A stretch of 64,000 bases of DNA from Schistocephalus solidus (Eukaryota > Platyhelminthes > Cestoda > Diphyllobothriidea > Diphyllobothriidae). A program made the translations under genes and the position numbers. The DNA lies in NCBI GenBank assembly GCA_017591395.1, contig WEDG01000755.1, positions 124,001 through 188,000 of the forward strand. The letters are read 5' to 3'. The notes below the pieces were generated by a model. The model saw only the letters and a program-made list of their open reading frames with translations, had not been told where the DNA came from and did not search any database. This document shows, one piece after another, positions 19,860 through 30,059 of the stretch. Positions within the stretch are counted from its first letter, which is position 1. Every line of letters begins with the position of its first letter.

Positions 19860-22800
19860 ACAACAAAAGTAATTCCAATTTTGTTATGCTCCAGGCATCG
19901 GCAGACTATATGGCTCTCTAAGGATCAAAATGTAATTTTCCAACCATTAAAAAGGGTATTTTATGAAAAAGACTAAGCGACCTTAACATTCATCCCTTCA
20001 TACCCGATCATGTAAAATCCAAATCAAACAGGCCACAGCCGATCTTCCAGTAAGAGAATCAACTGAAAGCTTTGTGTTTCTTCTTGAAAATATTTTCCCT
20101 CTACTGGTTTACTTGAATACTTTCCAAAAAATTGTTTAGCTGCTTCTTTGCCTTTCTTCTTAATGGTGACTTTTCATTTCTTGTTTAATGGTTTCTTTGT
20201 CAGCGTTGCTCACTGGTAGACCTCTCAGCCTATCGCAAACAGCTAAAATCACACTGACCTCTATATCCCAAAAAATACATGAAACACAACTTTTCCTGGT
20301 CACGGTTTTTGCCTTTTCAAAAGTTTCCATTTCGCTACTACCATCATACAGAAATATGACATTAGCTAACAATTTTATCTGCCTTTTGACAGAAAAATTG
20401 TGGGGCTAAAGGTCAAAGCATTGTATGCTAGTACGCCCTAGTTCTGACTAAGGGCTCTTTTCAACTACTTCGCATTTCGTTTTTTGAAAGGGCAAGTGAA
20501 TGGTGACAAGTATGGTATTTGGGGAGATATCGATGCAGCTTTCTACGACCTCTTAAGTTAGAATAAATGTTAAACCAGGTTGCATAAAAAAGAGATTGCA
20601 TAATGGCCTACCATCTTCAGAGACATTTCGCAACAGCGTTAGCTGAGAAGAATGTGGGACAATCAATATGGGGAAGCAGGCTGATTTGATCAGTGTAAAC
20701 TCAAGTTGAAGAGCGATCTGAGTCTTTTGCCATTTCCGATAAAAAAACAGGACTTGACAAATCAGTGGAATAAAATTCCAAAAGGGGATCTAAGGCATTA
20801 AACGTTGATAGAAAATATTTTGACAGCAAATAAGGTTAACAATATTGCTGCCCACCGTGGCAGCAGTGACTGTGTGCTCCCCATGTACCCATATCACGTG
20901 ATTAAAATGACTCATCAGGAGCAGAGGAACAGAACCAATGTTTCCGGGGGAGAAATCTTGGAGATTGAAATCTCAGAAGATGATTTTTGCAGAAAATATT
21001 GAGCATGGGGTGAAAAGCAAGCGCAATGAGAAATTTATGTGAACCGTATCCTCGAGGCTTAAGTATGTTAACCACAGGCACGCGCAGTAAATCCGCGAAC
21101 TTAGGTCCCAGAAGATGTTGCGATTTAGGAGAAAATTGCGGTGTTTTGCGAAGGCCACTAAAATGTTAATTTCTAGAGTTGACCCCCTAAATATAACCTA
21201 ATTCCAGCTCTCAAACCCTTTAGTTTCGCTTACAAGTTTGCTTATTACAATAAACTTCAGAAGTGAATAAGAACTTGACGGAGAAATGGAGTTCAGTATC
21301 GTATGACGGGTATTCGTCACGCCAGTGCATTCACAATACTGTATACTAATGTTACCACAATACTAATTAATTGACTATTGTTTTATTTTGAAATTACACT
21401 AAAGTAAAACCACGTGACAGAGGGCTATAAACTTACGAATTGATTTTTCATTCTCATTGTCAAGAAGAATAACTGAGTAAACCTCTGATGACACAGAAAT
21501 CATATAACGAAGGCACAACTCAATAAAATAAACAAAACGTGTGCCTCTTGTACGTAGAGGGTACAAGTGTTCAATCAATTTAAAAGTACAAGAAGACTCA
21601 AAGAGAAATAAAAAGAAGTAAAAAATATTTGTGTGCACTAATATGAGAAAGGAAAAAAAGGCATAAAATTATGCATAGATATCAAAATATCTGTAATAAA
21701 AATCAGCAGGACACGTAGTCACTAATGATGAATTTGTTCTGTAATCCAATTAAAATACCGAAAATTAAGACAGATCCTTAACAGAGAGCTACCGCTCCTT
21801 GTACTTTTCCTCTTCAGGTAAGGGGAGACTCTTCTGCTGGGACGTCTTGGGGTTTGTGGTTCAGTGAGGATTTTTGCGTCCGATCAAGGTACTAAGTTAT
21901 ATTTTTCTACTGATGTTGCTTTTTTAATAGTGATGGGGTATTCTGTATGTCTCCATGACTCAAGTTAAGCAACTTATTGTTTTCAGAGTACGTTCAAAAT
22001 AGGGATCATTGCTGTCAGATTAGCAAATCCTAACACTTTCACCAAATATGGTGTCGTAATTTTGCTTATGTTATCGCCGAAACCAGAGAGAGTATGCATT
22101 TACCACGACACCGTGCAGAAATTCGTTACTTTCATGCTTAACCTGTGTCAGCATTTATTTACTTTTACAAAATATAAAAATAACTTCAGTATTTTCTAAT
22201 AATTAGGCAAACTTTAGAGTTTCAAACGGGATCGATCTTGTTAATGGGTATTGTACTACAGTACTTAACATAAAAGGAGCATTTACATTGGAAAGTGAAA
22301 TTTTTCAATGGAATTTCTTAAATGCTGTCCTTTTTTACATTTTTTTAAAAATTTTGCAATTTTCATTAGTACTTTTTCCTCAAAAAATTGCATATCAGCA
22401 CTTTGCAGGGTTATTCTCGGACTCCGCAGATTTCGCATATCTGTGAAAAAATTGCGGATACAAATTACTTATGCTTCGGTGGAAATTTCGCTTTGCCAGC
22501 ACAGAAAGGTGAATGCACGAGGTAAGCCTGTAGTAACTTTGCTAGCGAACTCCCCGTCTGGCCCATGTGGTCCGGACCAATCGCTGGGGCGCACCACGCG
22601 TCAGCCTCATTGGATAAACAATGGCACGCGTGGTCGTTGGCTTCGCCTTGTCCCCGGCTGTCGGTATGGTTTAGGTAGTGCTAGAACGCATGCCTGGCTA
22701 GCTGCTGAATACACTGCTATGATTAAATATGCACGAAGGGAGGTTTTATGTCTTTTAGGATCCACACCGTTACGGCGAGCAGGCAGTCGGAATAGCCAGA

Positions 22801-23554
22801 GGTGAGATCTGCCACTCCAAAAGCAGATAAACGTCCTCCAAGCGCCACAGTTAAGCTTCATGTTTTAATCAGTTCAACCCGGCTATTTTCTACTACAAAC
22901 GATGAATATTTAGAATCGACGTCGTATATTCCATTAGGGAAAATAGCACGGTGGAGTATTAAAACGGAACCTTTCTAACCGGCAGGTCCACGACCCCTTT
23001 TATACCCGTCCAGTCCGACCGCGTGACGAGGCCGTGCTGGAAGGGAGAACATGATGTAGAGAAGCAGCCAGCAGCTACCAGGAAAAAAAGTATTTTTTCA
23101 ACCCAAAAGCTCAATCGGGGCCCTTTCTTCATTGGCAGTGCCGCTAAACTCAAGGGAATTATGCAAAACTTCACAGCATTTGGACTCCACTGATAAATTA
23201 GCTTATGAATTAGCAGTGCATCCACAGCCACTAGACGAGACATGTATTTGCAACCCTCGGGTGAAGAAGGCAAGACTTTATTAGAAATCTCCTGCCAGAA
23301 ATGTTTTTCCCACTGATTTGCTTCAAGTTTTGCTGAGCGCAGCTCGCTGTGAAGCGGTCTGTAGTCAGATAACCTCTGTCCGGCATTCTAAAAGGTATGT
23401 TAAATTCATTTATAGATAAAAAAATTGACGTTCAAAAAACTGCAGTGGATTAGTTCAACGGAACATGGCAGCCGATTGAATGCTTGAGGGCCGCAACAAC
23501 GTAATCGCAATTAGTTTGCATGAAAACCACCAATTTTTGGTTGTACTTAAATGT
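19860..23554. other. Long unassigned, mostly AT-rich region
   Basis: No gene or repeat family is recognisable. The longest open frame (plus 22308-22805, 165 codons) straddles an AT-rich stretch and a locally GC-rich patch at about 22550-22830 and has no known motif. A minus-strand frame at 22959-23273 is also unassigned. Confidence 0.4.
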
Positions 23555-23795
23555 ACCTCTTACGGCTGCGATCATGCCTGATCTAACCGGCCTCGACGAT
23601 GTCATGTATTGTACCTATCCACGTGTGACGGTTCGCGGCAGAAGGCCTGAACAGCTCAGCCCATCCTTTTCTCCAGTGACGGACACCAAATACGTAAGGT
23701 CCAAGCACCGCTTCCATGTCTTGCCGAAGCATGTCGAGTTAAGTCTTTAATTAGCCTCCTCTTCGACGCCTCCAGGTGGGCAACCACACTCTTCA
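23555..23795 (-). mobile_element. 3' end of a second RTE-like LINE copy
   Basis: This segment matches the 3' region of the LINE at 1690-1930 in the same orientation: both share ACGGCTGCGA, GGTCTCGATGATGTCA-like sequence, GTGACGRTTCGCGGCAG and CTTCGACGCCTC. The match continues to AGGTGGGCAAC with an internal deletion. No coding part of this second copy is attached, so it is a strongly 5'-truncated insertion. Confidence 0.8.
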
Positions 23796-24166
23796 ATCGC
23801 TGGAACCATCTCTTAATTGGCCTGGGCCTTCAAACTCGTACTTAAGTCAATCGTCAGAGATAAAACAACAATTTTATGGGGTAGGGGCCAATCAAACATG
23901 AGTAACGTCCGTTCGAAGGTGACTGCAAAGGTCTCTTGATGTCGGCGCCAGATCTACATCGATTGACTGACTACTCATCAGAGGCTCAGGCTTCAATAAA
24001 CTAGTGGCATGTCTTGCTTCTGACTTGGGCGATTATCTTCGTGACGGTGAAGTTCAACTTGTGACCCATTTCGTATGTTTGGAAAGTAACTTATGATAAT
24101 CCGTCCCACTATTACGCAGCCGGCTCATTTTCTTCTACGCGCGATCCGAGTATATGTTTAGTTTGA
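23796..24166. other. Unassigned sequence upstream of zinc-finger LINE
   Basis: No feature is recognised. The LINE that follows begins in the middle of its endonuclease domain, so the insertion or its truncation point lies near 24170. Confidence 0.35.
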
Positions 24167-24167
24167 C

Positions 24168-24593
24168 ATGCTTAGTTACGGTCTCGGTAGCTGCAACGAT
24201 AACGGCCTCTTTCTTCTGCGCACGTGTGCGGAACACCGTCTCCTGCTGTCCAACAACTTCTTCCGTCTTCCGACGCGGGAGAAGGCCACGTGGATGCACT
24301 CTCGGTCGCGACGCTGGCATCTGCTCGACTATGTTCTCGTCCGGAGGCGAGATCGACAGGACATGCTGGTAACCAAGGCGATCCACGATGCCGATGGTTG
24401 GACAGATCACCGCCTCGTCATCTCTCAGATGAGGCTTCGACTGCAACCCCGACGAAGGCCCCAAGGTAAGAGGCCGCCATGTAAGTTAAATACTCTTTTT
24501 TTAAATATGCCTGCTCACTGTTTTGATTTCAGCAACCAAATAACCGAGAAACTGGAGGACCTGCATGCTCCAGATGATAACGCTACCGTGTAG
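24168..24593 (+). pseudogene. LINE endonuclease, C-terminal part
   Basis: The frame reads 'GSCNDNGLFLLRTCAEHRLL', 'LPTREKATWMHSRSRRWHLL', 'DYVLVRRRDRQDMLVTKAI' and 'ADGWTDHRLVISQMRL'. The last block contains the terminal 'TDHRLV' active-site motif (equivalent to SDH). The N-terminal half of the domain, including the first metal ligands, is missing. A TAG at 24591-24593 interrupts the frame, but the same frame continues afterwards with connector sequence ('TRWCQLRNVIQSTALDVLER'). Confidence 0.88.
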
Positions 24594-26471
24594 ACACGAT
24601 GGTGTCAACTGCGAAATGTCATCCAGTCCACCGCCCTCGATGTACTCGAACGCGCACATCGTCGACACCAGGACTGGTTTGACGACAATGACGCCGACAT
24701 CAGCAACTTACTCGCGGAGAAGAATAGACTACACAAAGCCTACATGGACCTTCGGACTAACGCCACCAAAGCAGCCTTTTTCAGATGCCGGCGCCTTGTA
24801 CAACAACGGCTGCGGGAGATGCAGGATGCCTGGATAATCCGAAAGGCTGAGGAAATCCAGGGGTATGCGGACCGCATTGAAATGAAAACTTTTTCAAAGC
24901 CATCAAGGCCATCTACGGCCCGTGTATCAAGGGGTCCGCACCCCTGCTCAGCTCTGACGGCACAACACTGCTGACAGAGAAATCGCAAATTCTGAAGTGC
25001 TGGGCCGAGCACTTCAGAAGTGTCCTTAATTGCTCATCAGCCATCTCCGATGCTGCCATTGACCGGCTCCCTCAAATGGACACGAACAATGACCTGGATC
25101 TGCCGCCTTCCCTACCAGAAACCATCCGGGCCGTGCAGCAGATTTCCAACCGTAAAGCACCGGGATCCGACGCAATCCCACCGGAAGTCTACAAGCACGG
25201 TGGGCCCCGGCTGATGGTAGGACTCACAACACTCTTCGAGGAGATGTGGCGCCAAGGACAAGTTCCTCAGGATTTCAAAGACGCGACCATCGTCCATCTC
25301 TACAAACGGAAGGGGAACCGGCAACTCTGTGATAATCACAGAGGCATCTCGTTGCTCAACATCGCCGGGAAGATCTTCGCCCGTATCCTTCTCAATCGTC
25401 ATAACAGTCACCTAGAGCAGGGCCTGCTTCCGGAAAGCCAATGTGGCTTCCGCCGACACCGCGGAACAACCGATATGATCTTTGCCGCCCGCCAGCTACA
25501 AGAGAAGTGTCAGGAGATGCGAACTCACATTCGTGAATCTAAAGAAAGCCTTTGACACGGTGAATCGTGACGGACTATGGAAAGTCATGCAGAAATTTGG
25601 TTATCCTGAGCGGTTCACGCACATGGTGCGTCAGCTTCATTACGGGATGACAGCGCGCGTCACTGACAACGGGACGGCATCCGAAGCATTCGCAGTGACC
25701 AACGGAGTGAAGCTGGGCTAGTAACTGGCCCCCATCCTCTTCAGTCTCATGTTCTCGGCTATGCTGATGGACGCCTACCATGATGAGCAGCCTGGTATCC
25801 GCATCGCCTACAGAACTGACGGGCACCTTCTCAACAGTCGGCGTATGCAGGCTCCAACGCGCGTGTCTACGACTACAGTCCATGACTTGCTCCTCGCGGA
25901 CGACTGCGCCCTTAACACCGTGACGGAGGAGGACATGCAAAGGAGCATGGACCTCTTCGCCGAAGGCTGCGCCGATTTCCGATTAACAATCAGTACAGCC
26001 AAAACGGTTGTCATGCACCAGCCGCCACCCAGCACGGAATACAATGCTCCTCGAATCAATGTCAACTGTGCTCAACTCAAAAACGTAGTAACCTTCGCTT
26101 ATCTAGGAAACACGATGTCGCGCAACACGAGAATCGATGACGAGGTTGCCCAACAGATCTCCACAGCTAGTCAGGCCTTCGGCCGGCTGCAGGCCTCCGT
26201 GTGGAATCGCAACGGTATTCACTTGAACACCAAACTGAAGATGTACAAGGCCGTCGTCTTGACGACACTCCTTTACGGACCGGAAACCTGGACCGTCTAC
26301 TCGAACCAAGCCAGGAAGCTGAATCACTTTCATCTCAGCTGCCTCCGTAGAACACTGAAGCTGAGATGGCAAGATAGGATCCCGGACACGGAAGTCCTGA
26401 AGCGGACCGGAATCCTCAGCAGCCATGCCATGCTGAGGCAAGTGCAACTGAGATGGAGCGGCCACTGGTAA
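24594..26471 (+). pseudogene. LINE reverse transcriptase
   Basis: The palm blocks are all present: 'KAPGSDAIPPEVYKHGG', 'DFKDATIVHLYKRKGNR', 'NHRGISLLNIAGKIFARILL', 'SQCGFRRHRGTTDMIFAARQ', 'LKKAFDTVNRDGLWKVMQKF' (first catalytic Asp), 'GVKLG', and '[11 protein letters not shown]' (catalytic Asp pair at about 25893-25904, LADD for the usual FADD). The C-terminal '[20 protein letters not shown]' follows. Breaks are a frameshift near 24890, another near 25530 and a TAG at 25719-25721. With so few lesions this looks like a recently dead copy. Confidence 0.9.
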
Positions 26472-27594
26472 GAATGGACGACGAGCGACTACCCAAACGA
26501 CTTTTCTACGGAGATGTCGCTACGGGTTCTCGCCGGCAGGGAGGTCAAAAACGACGCTACAAGGACACTTTGAAGAAATCGCTGAAGCAACTGCAAATCA
26601 ACTCGGCGACCTGGGAGGACCTCGCCCAGGATAGACCGGCATGGAGAGGATCAGTGAAGACTGGTTCAGCAATCTATGAGGCCAACCGGATCGCCGCCGC
26701 CAAGGCCAAAAGAGCGGCACGAATGTCACCAGCGCCCCGGACCAACACCGCCAATGCCCAGGCCCTGCCAGCATGCCCGCGCTGTCAACGCATCTTCAGC
26801 GCGCAAATCGCCTGGTTGGACATCTTCGGACGCAATGCACCAACAATCCGACAATTCCAATTTCTATGTCAACTTCGGCCAACCCTCCTTCTGACTCTCC
26901 CACCCTCACTCCTGGAATCAATTCCATTACTCCCACCATCATAGAGACCACATCCATCTACTCATCGCCTGCTACCCCCACCACCGCAACCACCACCGCC
27001 TTCGCCTTCACTACCTCCACCACCACCACCATCAGCGATGGGATTTCTCTCCTAAGCTGTACTCAATGCGACCGCACATTCACCTCAGGCATCGGCCTGG
27101 TCGGTCACTTGCGAATACATCGTTCAGAGACCGGTGAGCCAGTGCCTGGAGCACCATCACACAGCAGAGATCGTTGCCTCCACTGCCCTCACTGTCCTCG
27201 CGCATTCACTCATCGCATGGGCCTATTCGGTCACATGCGCATCCATGACAGCGGAATACACCATTATGCCGACACCACCAATACACCATGCACACCCTCC
27301 GCTTTTGCCATTCTTAGCGCCCCTAACACCCCCACTACCATGAATGACATCCCCCCAGCCTCTACCGATTTCTCCTGCCCACACTGCGCCCGCAACTTCA
27401 ACTCACGCATCGGCCTGGTCGGTCACCTGCGAATCCATCGCACGGAGGCTGGTGAACCAGTGCCTGGGGCTCCGACATACCGTCGACGCGCCCGCCTTCA
27501 CTGCCCTCACTGCTTTCGCACATTTACACACCGCATGGGCCTATTAGGACACATGCGCATCCACGATAACCTCCGGTATACCACCGGAGGCTAA
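26453..27594 (+). pseudogene. LINE C-terminal domain with about five C2H2 zinc fingers
   Basis: After 'RRYKDTLKKSLKQLQI', a basic 'RIAAAKAKRAARM' stretch and a Ser/Thr/Pro-rich linker come zinc fingers. The first, at about 26770-26850, is split by a frameshift. Four intact ones follow: 'CTQCDRTFTSGIGLVGHLRI', 'CPHCPRAFTHRMGLFGHMRI', 'CPHCARNFNSRIGLVGHLRI' and 'CPHCFRTFTHRMGLLGHMRI', each ending in HxxxH spacing. They alternate between an IGLVGH and an MGLxGH type, joined by 'GEPVPGAP' linkers, which suggests duplication of a two-finger unit. The array ends at a TAA at 27592-27594. A role in nucleic-acid binding or target choice is inference. Confidence 0.88.
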
Positions 27595-27663
27595 GCTACA
27601 TCAGCGTACACTATCTACACCAATACATCGACAACACCCTCACAATCACCATTTACCAGAGTT

Positions 27664-29135
27664 TATCACGGTTTCCTAGAAACCGTGGCTGGGAAGTCTG
27701 CCAATCTGAAGCTTCCACCAGACCACGCCGTCGGCTCAGTGTATGTGCTGTGTGTCGAGTGGCTGACCAGTGGACTGGGAGTCAGATGGCGATAGCTGCT
27801 CCATATCCCCTGAGTTTGTGAATCCTGGTGTGTGCGTTATGGGGGCCAGGTCGTGCTGTGGCGCGCGAAGACGGGTACGCCGATCCGTCAGCCAATGCGC
27901 CCACTCCCACATTCGAACTGACCGGCTCGGACAGTAGTCTGACTGTGGGGGTGGGGGAGAGAGTGAGGTCGACAGCTTAGCGCATATTCCTCACTATAAA
28001 CAATCTGACGCACTTGAAACTATCACGGTGCGCTAAAAGCCGTGGCTTGGAAGGTTGCCAACTGACGGGATAACTCGGACCGCGTGGTCAGCCCAATGTG
28101 TGTTTTGTGTGGAGTGGCTGACTGGCGGACTGAGAGTCAGGCTGCAATGGCTCCTTCTTAATGTGGTCTTTATGGCACCCCCACTCTGTGGGATCCAAGC
28201 CAGGTGTGGTGGCACGCCCAGGGGCGGCTCCAGCCGCGCCAGCCACCTGTGCCTTCTCCCATCTCCGGTATTTTTGACTGTGTCATGAGACCGGGCTCAG
28301 GTGGGGGAGGAGAAGAGAGTGCGGTTACGTTGAGTGCCGCGGTTGGAAGGTTGCCAACTGACAATTACACTCAGACCTCGCAGTTAGTCCAATGTGTGTT
28401 GTGTGGAGTGGCTGACTGGTGGTCTGAGAGTCAGGCTGCGATGGCTCCTTCTTAACGTGACCTCTGGCTATCTTACACATGTGAGATGTAAGCCGTTTAA
28501 CCCCCTGTTGTGTTAAATCCTGGTGCTTGTGTTTGGGGGGCCAGGTCGTGTACGTAGTACACGTAGACGAGGTCACCAGCAGCTGCGCCCGCTTCCGCAT
28601 CAGACAACTGACCGGCTTGGCCAGTGGTCTGATTGTGGGGGTGGGGGAGAGAGTGAGGTCGAGAGCTCAGCGTATTTTCCTCACTATAAACAATCTGACG
28701 CGCTTGAAACTATCACGGTGCGCTAAAAGCCGTGGCTTGGAAGGTTGCCACCTGACGGGATAACTCGGACCGCGTGGTCAGCCCAATGTGTGTTTTGTGT
28801 GGAGTGGTTGAATGGCGGACTGAGAGTCAGGTTGCAATGGCTCCTTCTTAATGTGGCCTTTATGGCACTCCCACTCCGTGGGATCCGAGCCAGGTGTGGT
28901 GGCACGCCCAGGGCGGCTCCAGCCATGCCAGCCACCTGCGCCCTCTCCCATCTCCGGTCTTTTTGACTCGGTCTTGACACCGGGCTCAGGTGGGGGAGGA
29001 GGAGAGAGTGCGGTAGCTGCAGCGCAAGGCTACTATCACTTAAACTAATTCAAGCGCAAGTCACCGTCCCTGCTCCACCCTTCCATGGAGCATACGGTGG
29101 ACATCGTTGAAATCGACGGTCGAACTGCCGTGTAG
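27664..29135 (+). repeat. Tandem array of GC-rich composite repeat (690-bp period)
   Basis: Two kinds of half-unit alternate: one from about 28021 and 28711 (TATCACGGTGCGCTAAAAGC to GGGGGAGGAG...GAGTGCGGT), the other from about 27664 and 28331 (GGTGCTTGTG..CCAGGTCGTG to CTCACTATAAACAATCTGAC). The start word recurs at 28021 and 28711, a period of 690 bp. The array ends near 29135 with CATCGTTGAAATCGACGG. Related single copies lie at 6.2, 7.4, 18.5 and 54.2 kb. There is no shared reading frame, and short open frames inside it are not conserved. Confidence 0.85.
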
Positions 29136-29545
29136 TTACAAGGACAGTTTAGGCACGGAATGCGTTAAACAGCAGCCGACTACTCACTGGTATTAAAACG
29201 GTTCTGGTTTTTATGACCCTACAGTGATGGTGGCTTTCGGTTGGTGTGGAATGAGCCAATTGTTACTGCGTCACTTCAAGTTGCGATTTTCCATGCTAGG
29301 ATAGGTTTTACTTGACAAAATATGCTTCAGTGCACTGATGCACTATCATGCCCTCAACAAGGAATGCATTTGAAGACAATATAATAGATATCTGTATTGA
29401 TGTACAGCCAACCACAGTGTAACGAATTGCTGTAATATACGAACCTTCATAGGGACGAAATTCGTTAAAACCGATATCCTCCCATCAGTTACTTGCAAGG
29501 CAATTTTGGACAAGGCCAACGAAGACAAGTAATGCTTACAGCAAC

Positions 29546-29692
29546 AAGGGAGACAGGAATAGCCATTTCTGCCTTATGAGCCATCGTCAGCTAGTCGTAC
29601 CCAACCCCAGGTGGTGCCCCACCCGAGGCTCGAACCCACAACCTGTTGATCAAAAGTCCAGCCCTCTAATCATTGAAACACGGATTCAATGG
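29546..29692 (-). repeat. SINE-like repeat with tRNA-like head, minus strand
   Basis: Minus-strand head: a B-box-like GTGGGTTCGAGCC and GGGTGGGGCACC, preceded by ATTAGAGGGCTGGAC. The body has CTGACGA (29584-29590, minus), TGGCT-CATA-AGGCA hairpin and GAAA (29566-29569, minus), and GTC (29552-29554, minus) followed by TCCCTTG. It lies head-to-head with the plus-strand copy that follows, as in the pair at 19.4-19.9 kb. Confidence 0.7.
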
Positions 29693-30025
29693 TGAGCGTT
29701 CAGCAACGAAGGTCAATATTTCCTGTCTAAACCGGCAGGACAACGAGCCAGTGGCTGAATTGTTAAAGCCCAACAGGTCCCGAGTTTAATCATCTGGTGG
29801 GGCACCGCATGGGGTTGGGTAAGACTGGCTGATGATTGCTAATGAGCCAGAATGGTCATTCCAGTCCCCCTTGGATTTGTCGGCATTGTTTATTGGCCTT
29901 GACTACTAATAGCCGCAGTTCACCTATTGGTGGGGCTCGAGAGTGAGCTACAAGGCCTAACCGGACATGTGCATTCGGATAGTGATAGTTGAGCGCTCAT
30001 CAACGAACGGTCAACGTATCAAAAT
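29693..30025 (+). repeat. SINE-like repeat with tRNA-like head, plus strand
   Basis: Head: CAGTGGCTGAATTGTTAAAG and a weak B-box GGTCCCGAGTTTAATC, then GGTGGGGCACC. Body: CTGATGA (29829-29835), TTGCT-AATG-AGCCA, GAAT (one change from GAAA) and GTC (29864-29866). A leader-like TGAGCGTTCAGCAACGAAGG (29693) recurs altered at about 29991, nearly 300 bp later, so the copy may be a partial dimer. Confidence 0.65.
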
Positions 30026-30059
30026 CACCGTCGGTTACTTCATTGGGTCTTTTTGGGGT

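Larger units (their letters stand above)
24168..27660 (+). mobile_element. 5'-truncated LINE with a C-terminal zinc-finger array
   Basis: The plus strand encodes, in order, the end of an APE endonuclease (24168-24590), a connector, a full reverse transcriptase (about 25020-26470), a C-terminal domain and a C2H2 zinc-finger array that ends with a stop at 27592-27594. The protein is broken by in-frame stops at 24591 and 25719 and by frameshifts near 24890, 25530, 26470 and 26815, but each block is still highly readable, so this copy is much younger than the LINE at 1.7 kb. A short untranslated tail runs to about 27660, where a GC-rich tandem array begins. Confidence 0.9.

Noticed and set aside
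22308..22805. 165-codon plus-strand open frame
   Set aside because: It joins an AT-rich and a GC-rich patch, is low-complexity at the start and has no recognisable domain.
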